From assembly GCA_016296065.1 (NCBI GenBank), contig JAEDKA010000027.1, positions 1 to 47,912 on the forward strand: a stretch of DNA of 47,912 nt, written 5' to 3'. Source of the DNA: Kiritimatiellia bacterium (GTDB lineage Bacteria; Verrucomicrobiota; Kiritimatiellia; RFP12; UBA1067). Of this stretch, positions 15,045-23,704 are shown piece by piece. The notes under the pieces were generated by a model, which saw nothing but the letters and a program-made list of their open reading frames with translations, had not been told where the DNA came from and ran no database searches. Within the stretch, counting starts at the first letter, position 1; each line of letters begins with the position of its first letter. The position numbers and the translations under genes are program-made.

Positions 15045-15935
15045 TCAGCCTGCGCGGGACGCCCCCTTGGTTTCGACGACCGCGGACACGATTATGAAAA
15101 GAGTTCCGATCCACTGAAGCGCAGTGGCCTTCTCCCCGAGGAAGACCGCCGCGAGCGCCACCGCCACGACGGGCGTGAAGTACGCCGTCACGCCGAGCAG
15201 CGACACCGGAAGATACTTCTGCGCGGCGTTCCAGGTCCAGAAAGGCATGAGCGTGCAGACGAACGCGAGGCACGCGACGAGCGACCACGACTTCGCGTCC
15301 GACGGCCAGACGACGTCAAGGAACGGAAGGAACACGCCGATCGCCGCCGCGCCGACGAGCATCGTCCACGTGGTGAACGACTGCGAGCCGATGCGCGAGA
15401 TGAGCGAACGCCCCCACACCGTGTACACGCCCCATGTCGCGGCGGCAAGCAGGACATAGACGTCTCCGACGGAATACGCCTCGAGCGCGAATCCGCCGCG
15501 GTGGATGATCTGGATCACGAGAAGCGCGCCGAGGAATCCGCACAGAAGCCCGAATATCCCGCGTCCGTCGATGTGCCGCGTCTTTACGGACGCAGCGGCG
15601 AAGATCATGAGAGGCGTCAGAGCGTCCGCCATCGACGCGTTCGCCGCGCTCACGCGCGCGCAGCCGAGGAAGACGAACCACGCCATGAGCGAGGTTCCCA
15701 CCGGACCGAGCCAGAGTATCGTCGCCCAGTCGCGCGCGGCGCGCGGGACCTTCGGACGCAGCGCGAGCATCGCCGCGCCAGCTATCGCGAAGCGGAGGAA
15801 CGACAGCACTTCGGAGGAGACGCCGCACGACTTCGTGAGCTCCGACCCGACGACGAACGTCGACGCGAAGCCCGTGACGGACAGAGCCGCGAGGAAAAGG
15901 CCGATTGCGAGGCGACGTATGGCGGTGGCGTTCAC
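15045..15935 (-). CDS. EamA-family (DMT) transporter
   Basis: A 296-residue membrane protein with about ten hydrophobic helices in two EamA repeats, as in drug/metabolite transporters (RhaT/YdcZ class). The typical first-repeat ending (ASMADALTPLMIFAAA) and second-repeat ending (GVTAYFTPVVAVALAAVFLGE) are present. The start is GTG at 15935, which overlaps the upstream stop as GTGA. The substrate is unknown. It is encoded between a nucleotide-sugar dehydratase and a FabZ-like enzyme, so export of an envelope or lipid precursor is possible but speculative. Confidence 0.85.
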   Translation of the reverse strand: MNATAIRRLAIGLFLAALSVTGFASTFVVGSELTKSCGVSSEVLSFLRFAIAGAAMLALRPKVPRAARDWATILWLGPVGTSLMAWFVFLGCARVSAANASMADALTPLMIFAAASVKTRHIDGRGIFGLLCGFLGALLVIQIIHRGGFALEAYSVGDVYVLLAAATWGVYTVWGRSLISRIGSQSFTTWTMLVGAAAIGVFLPFLDVVWPSDAKSWSLVACLAFVCTLMPFWTWNAAQKYLPVSLLGVTAYFTPVVAVALAAVFLGEKATALQWIGTLFIIVSAVVETKGASRAG

Positions 15936-17311
15936 TTGGTTATGTATATCTTCGCCATGTCGGTCTTGTAGCAGGAGCGCTCCGACACGTCCAGCTCCTC
16001 GAACAGCTTCTCTCCGGGCCGCACGCCCGTGAACACGATAGGTATGTCCACGTACGGACGGTACCCCGCCTGCTCTATCATACCCTCCGCAAGGTCCAGT
16101 ATCCTCACCGGCTCGCCCATGTCGAGCGTGTATATCGCCCGCTCGTCGCGCGACGCCGCCTGGAGGACGAGCGAGACCGCCTCCTCGATCGTCATGAAGT
16201 AGCGCTTCATGTCCGGATGCGTCACCGTGATCGGCTGGCGCTTCGCGATCTGCTCCCTGAAGAGCGGCACGACCGAGCCCGACGAGCCGAAGACGTTTCC
16301 GAACCTGACCGCGCAGAAGGAAGTGGGCGAGTCGGGGAGTTGAGGAGTGGAGGAGTCGTTAAGGGCCATGATCGCCTGCTCCGCGGCGAGCTTCGTCTTG
16401 CCCATGACGGAGACAGGGTTCACCGCCTTGTCGGTGGAGATGAGAACGAAGCGCCGCACGCCGTACGCCGCCGCGAGCATCGCGAGTTTGCGCGTCGCCT
16501 CCGTGTTGTTGCGCCATCCCTCCTCGGGGTTCATCTCGACCATAGGGACATGCTTGTACGCCGCGGCATGGAGAACCACTTCCGGCTTCTCGGACGCGAA
16601 GAGCGCGTCCATCTTGTCCCTGTCGTTCACGTCGTACATCAGCGGGACACAGCGCGCGTCGTTCATGCGCCGGTTGATCTCGTAGAGCGCGTTCTCCCCG
16701 CGCTCGACCATTAGCACCTTCTTCGCGCCCGCGGCCGCGACCTGCCGGACGATCTCCGAGCCGATCGACCCGCCAGCTCCAGTCACCATCACGACCTTCC
16801 CGGAGAGGAAGCGCCGCGCGACCGTGTTGTCGAAGTGCTTGACGTTGCGCTCGAGAAGCGTATCCTCCTTCACGCGGCTCGTCCAGTAGACGCGCCACAG
16901 CACCCGCACGCCAACCACTCCGATCGTCGCGAGGAAGAAGCAGATCACCGTGATCGAGTACGGAGGGCGTATGTGAGAAAGCGTGACGTTGGGGAGGAAG
17001 TAACGCATCAGCGTGAGGACGCCGCACGCGAACATCATCGCGCCGATGTACTGCGGAAGCTCGCTTCCGCGCACCCTACGCCACGCGAGGCGATAGCATC
17101 CAAAGAGCAGAAGAGAGGCGAGATGCACCGCGCACACGACGACATACGAGCGCGCGACCGTGGTCCATCCGCCGAGCGACGTCGGCTCCTGGAAGTCGAA
17201 GCGGAGCGCGAACGCGCTCAGGTACGCTAGGCCAATCACCGCGGCGTCGACGGCAATCCCGACGACGCGCGTCGCGAGAAACGATATCCAGGCTTCGCGG
17301 GATCGCGTCAT
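15932..17311 (-). CDS. CapD/WbpM-like nucleotide-sugar 4,6-dehydratase
   Basis: A 459-residue membrane-bound polysaccharide biosynthesis protein. Four N-terminal membrane helices (about 12-30, 55-72, 90-105, 118-138) are followed by a short-chain dehydrogenase domain with the NAD motif GAGGSIGSE (178-186), AAYKHVPMVEMNP, and STDKA followed by MGKTK (Met303, Lys307), the modified catalytic triad typical of UDP-GlcNAc 4,6-dehydratases of this class. Relatives near 600 residues have a central Rossmann-like domain that is missing here. Residues 320-331 are an extra Ser/Pro-rich insert encoded by an 8-bp repeat array. It is one nucleotide downstream of cdsA. Confidence 0.88.
   Translation of the reverse strand: MTRSREAWISFLATRVVGIAVDAAVIGLAYLSAFALRFDFQEPTSLGGWTTVARSYVVVCAVHLASLLLFGCYRLAWRRVRGSELPQYIGAMMFACGVLTLMRYFLPNVTLSHIRPPYSITVICFFLATIGVVGVRVLWRVYWTSRVKEDTLLERNVKHFDNTVARRFLSGKVVMVTGAGGSIGSEIVRQVAAAGAKKVLMVERGENALYEINRRMNDARCVPLMYDVNDRDKMDALFASEKPEVVLHAAAYKHVPMVEMNPEEGWRNNTEATRKLAMLAAAYGVRRFVLISTDKAVNPVSVMGKTKLAAEQAIMALNDSSTPQLPDSPTSFCAVRFGNVFGSSGSVVPLFREQIAKRQPITVTHPDMKRYFMTIEEAVSLVLQAASRDERAIYTLDMGEPVRILDLAEGMIEQAGYRPYVDIPIVFTGVRPGEKLFEELDVSERSCYKTDMAKIYITK
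16323..16358 (-). repeat. 8-bp GTG-rich tandem array inside the dehydratase gene
   Basis: Four and a half degenerate 8-bp units on the plus strand: GTGGGCGA, GTCGGGGA, GTTGAGGA, GTGGAGGA, GTC. On the coding strand they encode an insert of roughly 12 residues between the cofactor-side helix and the AVRFGNV strand. Confidence 0.65.
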
Positions 17312-17312
17312 G

Positions 17313-18032
17313 TCAGAACTTAAGCCCCATCAGGATGTAGATCACGGACGGCGCGAAGAGGAGCGAGTCGACCATGTCGAGGAAGCCGCCCATGCCGTTC
17401 GTGATCTTCATGGTCGAGGAGTCCTTCACGCCCACCCAGCGCTTGAACTTCGACTCTACGAGATCGCCGGCCGTCCCCACGATCGCCGCGGTCACGCCGC
17501 ATGCGAGCGACTTGAGGACGCCGAAGTGCGTCGCGCCCATGAAGCAGCAGGAGACAAGGCACGAGGCAAAGACGGACCCCGCAAGACCCTCCCAGCTCTT
17601 GTTGGGGGATATCGTCGGGCAGAGCTTGTGGTTGCCGCCGTTCATCAGCTTCGCGGAGGTGAGTCCGAACGCGAAGCCACCTACGTCCGAGAACTTGACG
17701 ATGGCGATTACGTAGAGCAGCATCACGTTGCCGAGCCTGAACGGACCGCACGTCGCGTCGCCGTACATCGCCGGAATCCGGACAAGTGTCCAAAGCCCTC
17801 CCACTATGAGCCCCGCCCCCAGCAGAAACCAGACGGCGTCAAGGACGTCCCAGTTCCATATCCCGGGCTTCTTCCTGCGCATCAGCAGCGCGAACTCGAC
17901 GACGGAAAGCAGTATAAGGCACGCGACAATCGCGGCCATCGCCGACAGCGGGGCAAGGAGCGCGCCGCATATCACGACCGCCCCCACAGTCAATCCCGTC
18001 AGTGTTCTCTTAAGTATCGGATTCATTCCCAT
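17313..18032 (-). CDS. cdsA: Phosphatidate cytidylyltransferase
   Basis: CDP-diacylglycerol synthase, making CDP-DAG from CTP and phosphatidic acid in the membrane. About seven hydrophobic helices precede the family signature near the C terminus: SKFKRWVGVKDSS followed by GMGGFLDMVDSL, which matches the CTP_transf_1 pattern. The start is ATG 18032 or the in-frame ATG 18026. The longer frame to 18092 would include the promoter. In many bacteria cdsA follows uppS directly; here a secreted Asp-box protein gene lies between them. Confidence 0.88.
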   Translation of the reverse strand: MGMNPILKRTLTGLTVGAVVICGALLAPLSAMAAIVACLILLSVVEFALLMRRKKPGIWNWDVLDAVWFLLGAGLIVGGLWTLVRIPAMYGDATCGPFRLGNVMLLYVIAIVKFSDVGGFAFGLTSAKLMNGGNHKLCPTISPNKSWEGLAGSVFASCLVSCCFMGATHFGVLKSLACGVTAAIVGTAGDLVESKFKRWVGVKDSSTMKITNGMGGFLDMVDSLLFAPSVIYILMGLKF

Positions 18033-18048
18033 CTCTATAGTTTTGTAT

Positions 18049-18057
18049 ATTATATCA
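18049..18057 (-). promoter_or_regulatory. Promoter of cdsA-capD-eamA block
   Basis: Minus-strand TGATATAAT (18057-18049), 16 nt before the ATG at 18032. Confidence 0.6.
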
Positions 18058-18111
18058 AAACTATGCCGCCTTGTGGCGCTGGCGCGACGCATGAACCCGA
18101 ACGCGGGAGCG

Positions 18112-20475
18112 TCACCTGTGCAGGATGCCGGTGGTCTCGGGCGGGAACGCGACGACCTTGAAGAACATGGACGCAGGAGGAGCGGACAGTTCCATCCCGA
18201 GCTCGAGCGCTCCGTCCGACTTCGCCCGAACCCGCCTCCCGACGGGGGAGAACTCCCCGCCGAGCATCTCGCACGCGTAGACGGCGTAGGACGCGCCCTT
18301 TTCCGCGTTCGCGACGGAGACCGATCCGGACGCAGCGTCCAGACCCATTATCATCGGACGCTCCACTGCGTCTTCACACGCGTACTCTTCGCCGTCGATC
18401 TGCGTCCGGAACAGTCCGTTTCCAGCGGCCCACAGTTCGTGCCTCGACGGATCGTACCGCAGCACGCGCGGCTGGATGAAGCCTATGTCGCCCGAAATCT
18501 CGCGCCACGTGCGGCATCCGTCCGTCGTCTCGTATATCCCTCCCGTCGCGTCGTCAGACCAAGGCGCGACGGACACCCAAACGCGCCGCTCGTCCGCTGG
18601 ATCGACGGCAATGCCAAGCACCGTGCCGCCCGAGAACGACCCTGCGACGGCGAAGTTCTCGCCGTGGTCCGTGCTGCGGTAGAGATTTCCGCCGGACGCG
18701 TATATCGTACCGGAAGGCGTTATCTCCACGTTGTAGATCCAGTCTCCGATCCAGGACTTCTTCTGCCAGCTCGCGCCCGCGTCGTTCGAGATGTAGACGC
18801 CCGAGTTGTCTCCGCATGCGCCCCACACGATGCGTTTCGAATTCGTCGGATCAACCGCAAGGCCGTAGAACATGCGGCGCGACGCGGGCTGGTTCGGAAG
18901 CTGCGAGAAGGACTTTCCTCCGTCCGTCGACCTGAACACCCCGCCGCCGCACCTGCCCGACGTGGGGTCTCCGTCGATGCCGAGGTAGATGACATCAGGA
19001 TTGTTCGGATCTGCCGCCATGGCCCTTCCGTGTCCTTCGCCCCACATCGTGTTGGCGGTCGGACGGTAGTCGGGCAGACCCGTCGCCTCGGTGAAGGTGC
19101 GGCCTCCGTCCTCGCTCCACACGACCTTGACCGGATAGGTGATCCCCGCGTTCGCCCACGGAGAGACGGACGATACGACGCGCGTGTTTCCGTTCGCGAG
19201 GCGCTGCGCGATCACGCGCCAGTGGTGTCCGCTCAGACCCGCCTTCCACACCGTCGGACAGAGTCCGCTCCACGTCGCGCCGCGGTCGGACGTGCGCAGC
19301 GTGCCCTCGTCCATCGTCGCGGTGTAGACGTCCGACCCGAGGAACTGCAGATCGTGGTGGCACGAGATGTCCGCTCCCCTGCAGCTCTCGCGCCACGTCC
19401 TCCCGCCGTCGTGCGACATCACCGGGTTCCAGTTGCCGGGCGCGTGGATGCGGTCGGGATCCGCCGGGCTTATCGAAAGGTTCTTGAGTCCGCTGAAGCT
19501 TCCGTTCGCGCCCTGTCCCGACAGCGTCGGGTTCGCCGCGTGGTCGTACGCGAAGTTCCAGCTGCGCGTCCAGCTCGACCCTCCGTCGCGCGAGGTGGAT
19601 ATGAACGTACTGTATCCGTTCGCGAAGAGCGCGTGCACGACGAGCGGATCCTCCCCGCTGCACACCACGTCGCGGCACTCATAGGAAGACGCCTCGCCGA
19701 GCTTCGTCCACGTCACTCCGTCGTCCTGCGAGACATGCACCGCGTCCGCACCGAACGCGCCGTACCATCTGCGCGGGGCGTTCGGCCCCGCCCAGAACAC
19801 GGCGCGCGCGGACGACGTGGCGGAGGATACGCGCGACCACGACGAGCCCGCGTCCTGGGAGCGGTAGAGTCCGCCGTTTCTGCTGCACAGGAGCACGGTG
19901 CGCGGATCTCGTCCTGAGACCGCGATCGTGCAGACCGCCCCGCCGGACTCGCCTCCGTACGACATCGCCTTCCAGCTCGCGCCGCCGTCCGTCGACTTCG
20001 CGGCCTTCCCGTTCTTGCCTCCCGCGTATACAACGTCGGGATTGCTCGGATCGACCGCGATTGCGTGGACCGATCCTCCGCGACCGGCTACGATTCCGAG
20101 GCCTTTCGTCGCCGCGCAGTGCGTCCAGTGCGCCGCTCCGTCGGACGACGCGCACACTCCGTTCCCGGTGAGCGCGTAGACCCTGTCTCCGTTGGACGGC
20201 GCGACGGCGAGCGAGTAGACCGCGTAGTTGGAAAGCCCCCTGTTTGCGAAGAGCCAGCTCTCGCCTCCGTCGACAGTCTTCCACACGCCGTCCACGTCAC
20301 CGCCCATGTAGAACACATCGGGATCAAGCGGATCGGCCGCGGAGCTCCAGAACCATCCGCCGCCGCCCCATCCGCAGGCGGTCCAGCGCCTCCCCTCGGT
20401 TTCGGAGGAAAGCGCCTGCGCCGCAGAAAGCACGGCGGCAAGCGAAAAGAACGCGGCGAGTCTGCTGTGTCTCAT
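18112..20475 (-). CDS. Secreted Asp-box (BNR) / GH74-like beta-propeller protein
   Basis: A 787-residue exported protein with a signal peptide (residues 1-22). At least ten Asp-box motifs of the form S/T-x-D-x-G-x-x-W/F are visible (KTVDGGESW, KSTDGGASW, RSQDAGSSW, TSRDGGSSW, MSHDGGRTW, RTSDRGATW, RSTDGGKSF, ISNDAGASW, RSTDHGENF), arranged as in two seven-bladed propellers. The N terminus CGWGGGGWFWS...DPDVFYMGGDVDGVWKT parallels the opening of GH74 xyloglucanases. Hydrolysis of a beta-glucan or another glycan is likely, but catalytic aspartates cannot be placed with confidence. The start is ATG 20475, chosen for its AAGGAG nine nucleotides upstream. Confidence 0.8.
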   Translation of the reverse strand: MRHSRLAAFFSLAAVLSAAQALSSETEGRRWTACGWGGGGWFWSSAADPLDPDVFYMGGDVDGVWKTVDGGESWLFANRGLSNYAVYSLAVAPSNGDRVYALTGNGVCASSDGAAHWTHCAATKGLGIVAGRGGSVHAIAVDPSNPDVVYAGGKNGKAAKSTDGGASWKAMSYGGESGGAVCTIAVSGRDPRTVLLCSRNGGLYRSQDAGSSWSRVSSATSSARAVFWAGPNAPRRWYGAFGADAVHVSQDDGVTWTKLGEASSYECRDVVCSGEDPLVVHALFANGYSTFISTSRDGGSSWTRSWNFAYDHAANPTLSGQGANGSFSGLKNLSISPADPDRIHAPGNWNPVMSHDGGRTWRESCRGADISCHHDLQFLGSDVYTATMDEGTLRTSDRGATWSGLCPTVWKAGLSGHHWRVIAQRLANGNTRVVSSVSPWANAGITYPVKVVWSEDGGRTFTEATGLPDYRPTANTMWGEGHGRAMAADPNNPDVIYLGIDGDPTSGRCGGGVFRSTDGGKSFSQLPNQPASRRMFYGLAVDPTNSKRIVWGACGDNSGVYISNDAGASWQKKSWIGDWIYNVEITPSGTIYASGGNLYRSTDHGENFAVAGSFSGGTVLGIAVDPADERRVWVSVAPWSDDATGGIYETTDGCRTWREISGDIGFIQPRVLRYDPSRHELWAAGNGLFRTQIDGEEYACEDAVERPMIMGLDAASGSVSVANAEKGASYAVYACEMLGGEFSPVGRRVRAKSDGALELGMELSAPPASMFFKVVAFPPETTGILHR

Positions 20476-20525
20476 GTATGCGTCTCCTTGTGCATCGGTC
20501 AGGACGGTCCCTCGATGCACTGGAG

Positions 20526-20531
20526 ATTATA
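20526..20531 (-). promoter_or_regulatory. Promoter -10 of the Asp-box gene
   Basis: Minus-strand TATAAT preceded by GTG, about 50 nt before ATG 20475. No clear -35. Confidence 0.4.
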
Positions 20532-20592
20532 CACAAAACTGCGAGAATGGAACGGAAATTATCGGCAAATAAATGCGGACAAAACGCGTAGG

Positions 20593-21342
20593 CTACGAAA
20601 CCGGCCCCCGCCCTCCCATGCGGCGGTCGCGTTTCGAGAAGCTCGCGAGCGCCTTGTCGAACTCGGCCTTGTCGAAGTCTGGCCAGAGGACGTCGGAGAA
20701 GTAGAACTCGGCGTAGGCCGCCTGCCAGAGCAGGAAGTTTGAAAGCCTCAGCTCGCCCGAGGTGCGGATTATCAAGTCGGGATCCGGTATGCCTGCGGTG
20801 TCGAGGCACGAGGCGAAGGTCTGCTCGTCCACTGGAGACGCGGCATCCTGCCGCGTCGGATTCTGATCCTCGTGACGCGGCAGGATGCCGCGTCTCCACT
20901 TTTCAAAAAGCCGCTCGGCCGCCCGCACGATCTCGTCGCGTCCGCCGTAGGAGAGCGCGACAACGAGCGTGAAGTCTCCGCCCTTCGTCTTCTCCTCGAG
21001 CGCGGCGATCTCCTTCTGCAGCTTTTCGGAGAGGTCGGTGCGGCGTCCGATGACCCTGAACGCCACGCCGTTCTCCACAAGCTCCTTCTCCTTCGACTTG
21101 ATGAAGTGGGAAAGGAGCTTCATGAGTCCGGAAACCTCGTCCTCAGACCGCTTCCAGTTCTCGGTGGAGAACGCGTAGACTGTGAGGTACTTTATCCCGG
21201 CCTCCTTGCACCAGTGCATCGTGCGGTCGAGAGCGTCCGCCCCCGCGCGGTGGCCCATAAGTCGCGGCAGGTGGCGCTTCTGCGCCCACCTGCCGTTTCC
21301 GTCCATTATGACCGCCAGATGCTGCATGGAGGGATTACACAT
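20593..21342 (-). CDS. uppS: Undecaprenyl diphosphate synthase with palindromic insert
   Basis: A 249-residue cis-prenyltransferase making the C55 lipid carrier for wall and polysaccharide synthesis. The signatures are AVIMDGNGRWA (catalytic Asp), HRAGADAL, YAFSTENWKR, LSYGGRDEI, and PDPDLIIRTSGELRLSNFLLWQ with DVLWPDF. Residues 149-170 are a non-family insert encoded by a 66-bp inverted repeat, placed in the variable linker before the LDTAGIPDPD strand, so activity may persist. The ATG at 21342 overlaps the purA stop by 8 bp and is preceded by GAGG. Confidence 0.92.
   Translation of the reverse strand: MCNPSMQHLAVIMDGNGRWAQKRHLPRLMGHRAGADALDRTMHWCKEAGIKYLTVYAFSTENWKRSEDEVSGLMKLLSHFIKSKEKELVENGVAFRVIGRRTDLSEKLQKEIAALEEKTKGGDFTLVVALSYGGRDEIVRAAERLFEKWRRGILPRHEDQNPTRQDAASPVDEQTFASCLDTAGIPDPDLIIRTSGELRLSNFLLWQAAYAEFYFSDVLWPDFDKAEFDKALASFSKRDRRMGGRGPVS
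20833..20898. repeat. 66-bp perfect inverted repeat within uppS
   Basis: Two 25-bp arms (20833-20857 and 20874-20898) are exact reverse complements around a 16-nt loop. Each arm contains its own palindrome, GACGCGGCA-TCC-TGCCGCGTC, so the unit is a double hairpin. Its length is exactly 22 codons and it is read as W149-P170 of UppS. Confidence 0.92.
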
Positions 21343-22612
21343 TGATCCTCAACGTCGTTTCCCTTGCAGGACCCACCGAGAGGACGCCGAGCTTGCCGCC
21401 GACGAGGTCGAGAATGCGGTTCACGTACTTCTTCGCGTTCTCGGGGAGCTGCGAATAGTCGGTGACATGCGATGTCTCGCACTGCCAGCCAGGGAGCTCC
21501 TCGTAGACCGGCGTGCAGCGCTTCAGGGCCTCGAGGTCGGCCGGGAAGGTCTGGTAGACGAATCCGTCGTCGCGGCGGTAGCCGGTGCAGATCTTGACGA
21601 CCGGGAAGGTGTCGAGCACGTCGAGCTTCGTCATCGCCCAGTAGTCGATTCCGTTGACGCGCTGCGCATAGCGCGCGACGACGGCGTCGAACCATCCGCA
21701 GCGGCGCGGACGTCCCGTGGTCGCGCCGAACTCGCCGCCGCGCCTCCTCAGGGTCTCGCCGTCTTCGTCGAACAGCTCCGTCGGGAACGGACCCTCGCCG
21801 ACGCGCGTCGTGTAGAGCTTGAGGACGCCGATGACGCGGTCGATCGAGCGCGGGCTCACTCCCGAGCCGGTGCAGGCCCCGCCCGCGGTCGGATTCGACG
21901 ATGTGACGAAGGGGTAGGTTCCGAAGTCGATGTCGAGCATCGTCGCCTGCGCGCCCTCGAAGAGGACGGACTTCTTGGCGTCGAGGTTCTCGTGCAGGAA
22001 CTGGATCGTGTCGGTGACGTAGGGCATGAGCGCCTTCACCATCGGCGCGTACAGGCGCACCATCTCCTCGGCGTCGAGCGGCTGCGCGCCGAGTGCCTTG
22101 AGCGCGATGTTCGCCTCCTCCACCTGGTCGCGGACGAGGTCGAGGAAGTTTGGCTTGAGGATGTCGCCGACGCGCATTCCGTAGCGCCCGACCTTCGCGG
22201 CGTACGCCGGGCCGATTCCGCGTCCCGTGGTGCCGATCTTCTTGCCCTCGGGGCGCGCGGCCTCCTGGGCCTTGTCGATCGCGCGGTGCCACTGCATGAC
22301 CATGTGCGCGCGCTCGGAGATGTGGAAGCGCCCCTTGAGCTCGAAGCCCCAGCTCTCGACCTGCTCGAGCTCCTTCATGAGGTCGAACGGATCCATCACG
22401 ACGCCGTTGCCTATGACGCAGTGCTTGCCTTCGTGCAGGACTCCGGACGGCACGAGGTGGAGGACGTACTTCTTGTCGCCAACCACCACGGTGTGGCCCG
22501 CGTTCGAGCCACCCTGGAACCGCACGACGACATCAGCCTCCTCGGTGAGGAAGTCGATGACCTTGCCCTTGCCTTCATCGCCCCATTGGGCGCCAACGAG
22601 TACAGTATTCAT
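21335..22612 (-). CDS. purA: Adenylosuccinate synthetase
   Basis: A 425-residue enzyme of AMP synthesis that joins IMP and aspartate with GTP. The start MNTVLVGAQWGDEGKGKV is diagnostic (P-loop and catalytic Asp), as is GGSNAGHTVV (catalytic His). TGRGIGPAYAAKVGRYGMRVGD, FEGAQATMLDIDFGTYPFVTSS and ATTGRPRRCGWFD follow in the usual order. Full length, no anomaly. The ATG lies 11 nt after an extended -10, so the mRNA leader should be only a few nucleotides. Confidence 0.96.
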   Translation of the reverse strand: MNTVLVGAQWGDEGKGKVIDFLTEEADVVVRFQGGSNAGHTVVVGDKKYVLHLVPSGVLHEGKHCVIGNGVVMDPFDLMKELEQVESWGFELKGRFHISERAHMVMQWHRAIDKAQEAARPEGKKIGTTGRGIGPAYAAKVGRYGMRVGDILKPNFLDLVRDQVEEANIALKALGAQPLDAEEMVRLYAPMVKALMPYVTDTIQFLHENLDAKKSVLFEGAQATMLDIDFGTYPFVTSSNPTAGGACTGSGVSPRSIDRVIGVLKLYTTRVGEGPFPTELFDEDGETLRRRGGEFGATTGRPRRCGWFDAVVARYAQRVNGIDYWAMTKLDVLDTFPVVKICTGYRRDDGFVYQTFPADLEALKRCTPVYEELPGWQCETSHVTDYSQLPENAKKYVNRILDLVGGKLGVLSVGPARETTLRINV

Positions 22613-22623
22613 AGCTGTCGGAT

Positions 22624-22632
22624 ATTATACCA
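22624..22632 (-). promoter_or_regulatory. Promoter of purA-uppS
   Basis: Minus-strand TGGTATAAT (22632-22624), 11 nt before ATG 22612. No ribosome binding site is seen in the short leader. Confidence 0.65.
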
Positions 22633-22660
22633 TAAACGGGCAATCGCCGTGGCAATGCAT

Positions 22661-23704
22661 CTATGCGGGCTTCCCGTCCGCGGATGCCAGCCGCGAGGCG
22701 GACACGACCTGGCCCTCCGGCGGAAGATCGACGCGGGACTTCCCGCAGGCAGCCAAAACCTTGTCGGTTGTCTGGAAATGCGCCTTTGCGTGGTTCATAA
22801 GCCAGACGGGCCCGTTCTTGCGCACCATCTCCTCCGCAAGTTCCCTGACGCGCGGATCGCTTGACCCGGCGGGAACGTGCGGACGGTCCTCGGCCGGCGG
22901 ACCAAACACCTCGTCGCTCATCTTTGCGATGTCACGGAGGAAAATCTCGCGCGCGATCACCGATGCCGCTGCGACCGCAATGTCGCTCTCCGCCTTGTGG
23001 CGCTGCTCTACCTTCACCGCCTTGCCGCGTGTCTTGAGCGCACGAAGGATCGTCGCCTCCGTCGGCGCGAACTGGTCAACGACGACGCGCGGACACGCCT
23101 GGCGCTTTTCGAGAAGCTCCTCGATCGCGGTTCCGTGAGCCCACGCAAGCATGCGGTTGATGTTCTTTATCTTCGCGTAGAGCCTGTTGTACGCGGCAGG
23201 GCCGAGCTTCACGACGGCATAGCCGGTCGGGCCCAGGAGCGCTCGCAGCTTCGCGCCGGTCATGAGGACCGACTTGTCGGACATCTGCTTGCAGTCCTTC
23301 ACGCCCATCTCCTGCATCTTCTCGGACAGCGCCTCGTCCGTGTACGCGCAGCATACGACGAGCGGACCGAAGTAGTCGCCCTTGCCGGACTCGTCGCTTC
23401 CGGCGTGCGGGGCGACTAGCTCGGGGTTGAGGACGGTCTCGTACCCGAGCGTAGCCGCGCCGAGAACCCTGGGCTCAAGGACGAAAAGGACGAAATCCTC
23501 CGCGCCCGAGCCCTGTATGCATAGCTTGCGCTTTCCGTGCTTCTCCTTCTCGTAGAGCGTAGCGTTGAAACGGTCACCCTCGATGGACCAAAGAGAATAC
23601 GGAACCTCGCGCCTGCGGTAGTTGCCTCCGAGCATGACGCCGAGCAGCAGCTCCTGCTGGTCGTTCGTCAACTCGTAGGTGAACGTCGTCTTTTTATCGG
23701 GCAC
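22661..23704 (-). CDS. rnhC: Ribonuclease HIII
   Basis: RNase HIII, which cleaves the RNA strand of RNA-DNA hybrids. An N-terminal TBP-like substrate-binding domain (FTYELTNDQQELLLGVMLGG onward) precedes the catalytic domain, whose signature GSDESGKGDYFGPLVV carries the Asp-Glu pair. KDCKQMSDK and VVVDQFAP give further active-site acids. The start is placed at GTG 23704, which overlaps the galM end; the longer frame to 23794 is only the galM shadow. The resulting 347 residues are slightly above the family's usual 300-310, with a short charged tail. Confidence 0.9.
   Translation of the reverse strand: MPDKKTTFTYELTNDQQELLLGVMLGGNYRRREVPYSLWSIEGDRFNATLYEKEKHGKRKLCIQGSGAEDFVLFVLEPRVLGAATLGYETVLNPELVAPHAGSDESGKGDYFGPLVVCCAYTDEALSEKMQEMGVKDCKQMSDKSVLMTGAKLRALLGPTGYAVVKLGPAAYNRLYAKIKNINRMLAWAHGTAIEELLEKRQACPRVVVDQFAPTEATILRALKTRGKAVKVEQRHKAESDIAVAAASVIAREIFLRDIAKMSDEVFGPPAEDRPHVPAGSSDPRVRELAEEMVRKNGPVWLMNHAKAHFQTTDKVLAACGKSRVDLPPEGQVVSASRLASADGKPA

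Noticed and set aside
17728..19917. A 729-residue plus-strand frame opposite cdsA and the Asp-box gene
   Set aside because: Low-complexity Arg-rich shadow; it spans two real minus-strand genes and a promoter.
21182..22864. A 560-residue plus-strand frame opposite purA
   Set aside because: No domain pattern; purA on the minus strand is unambiguous.
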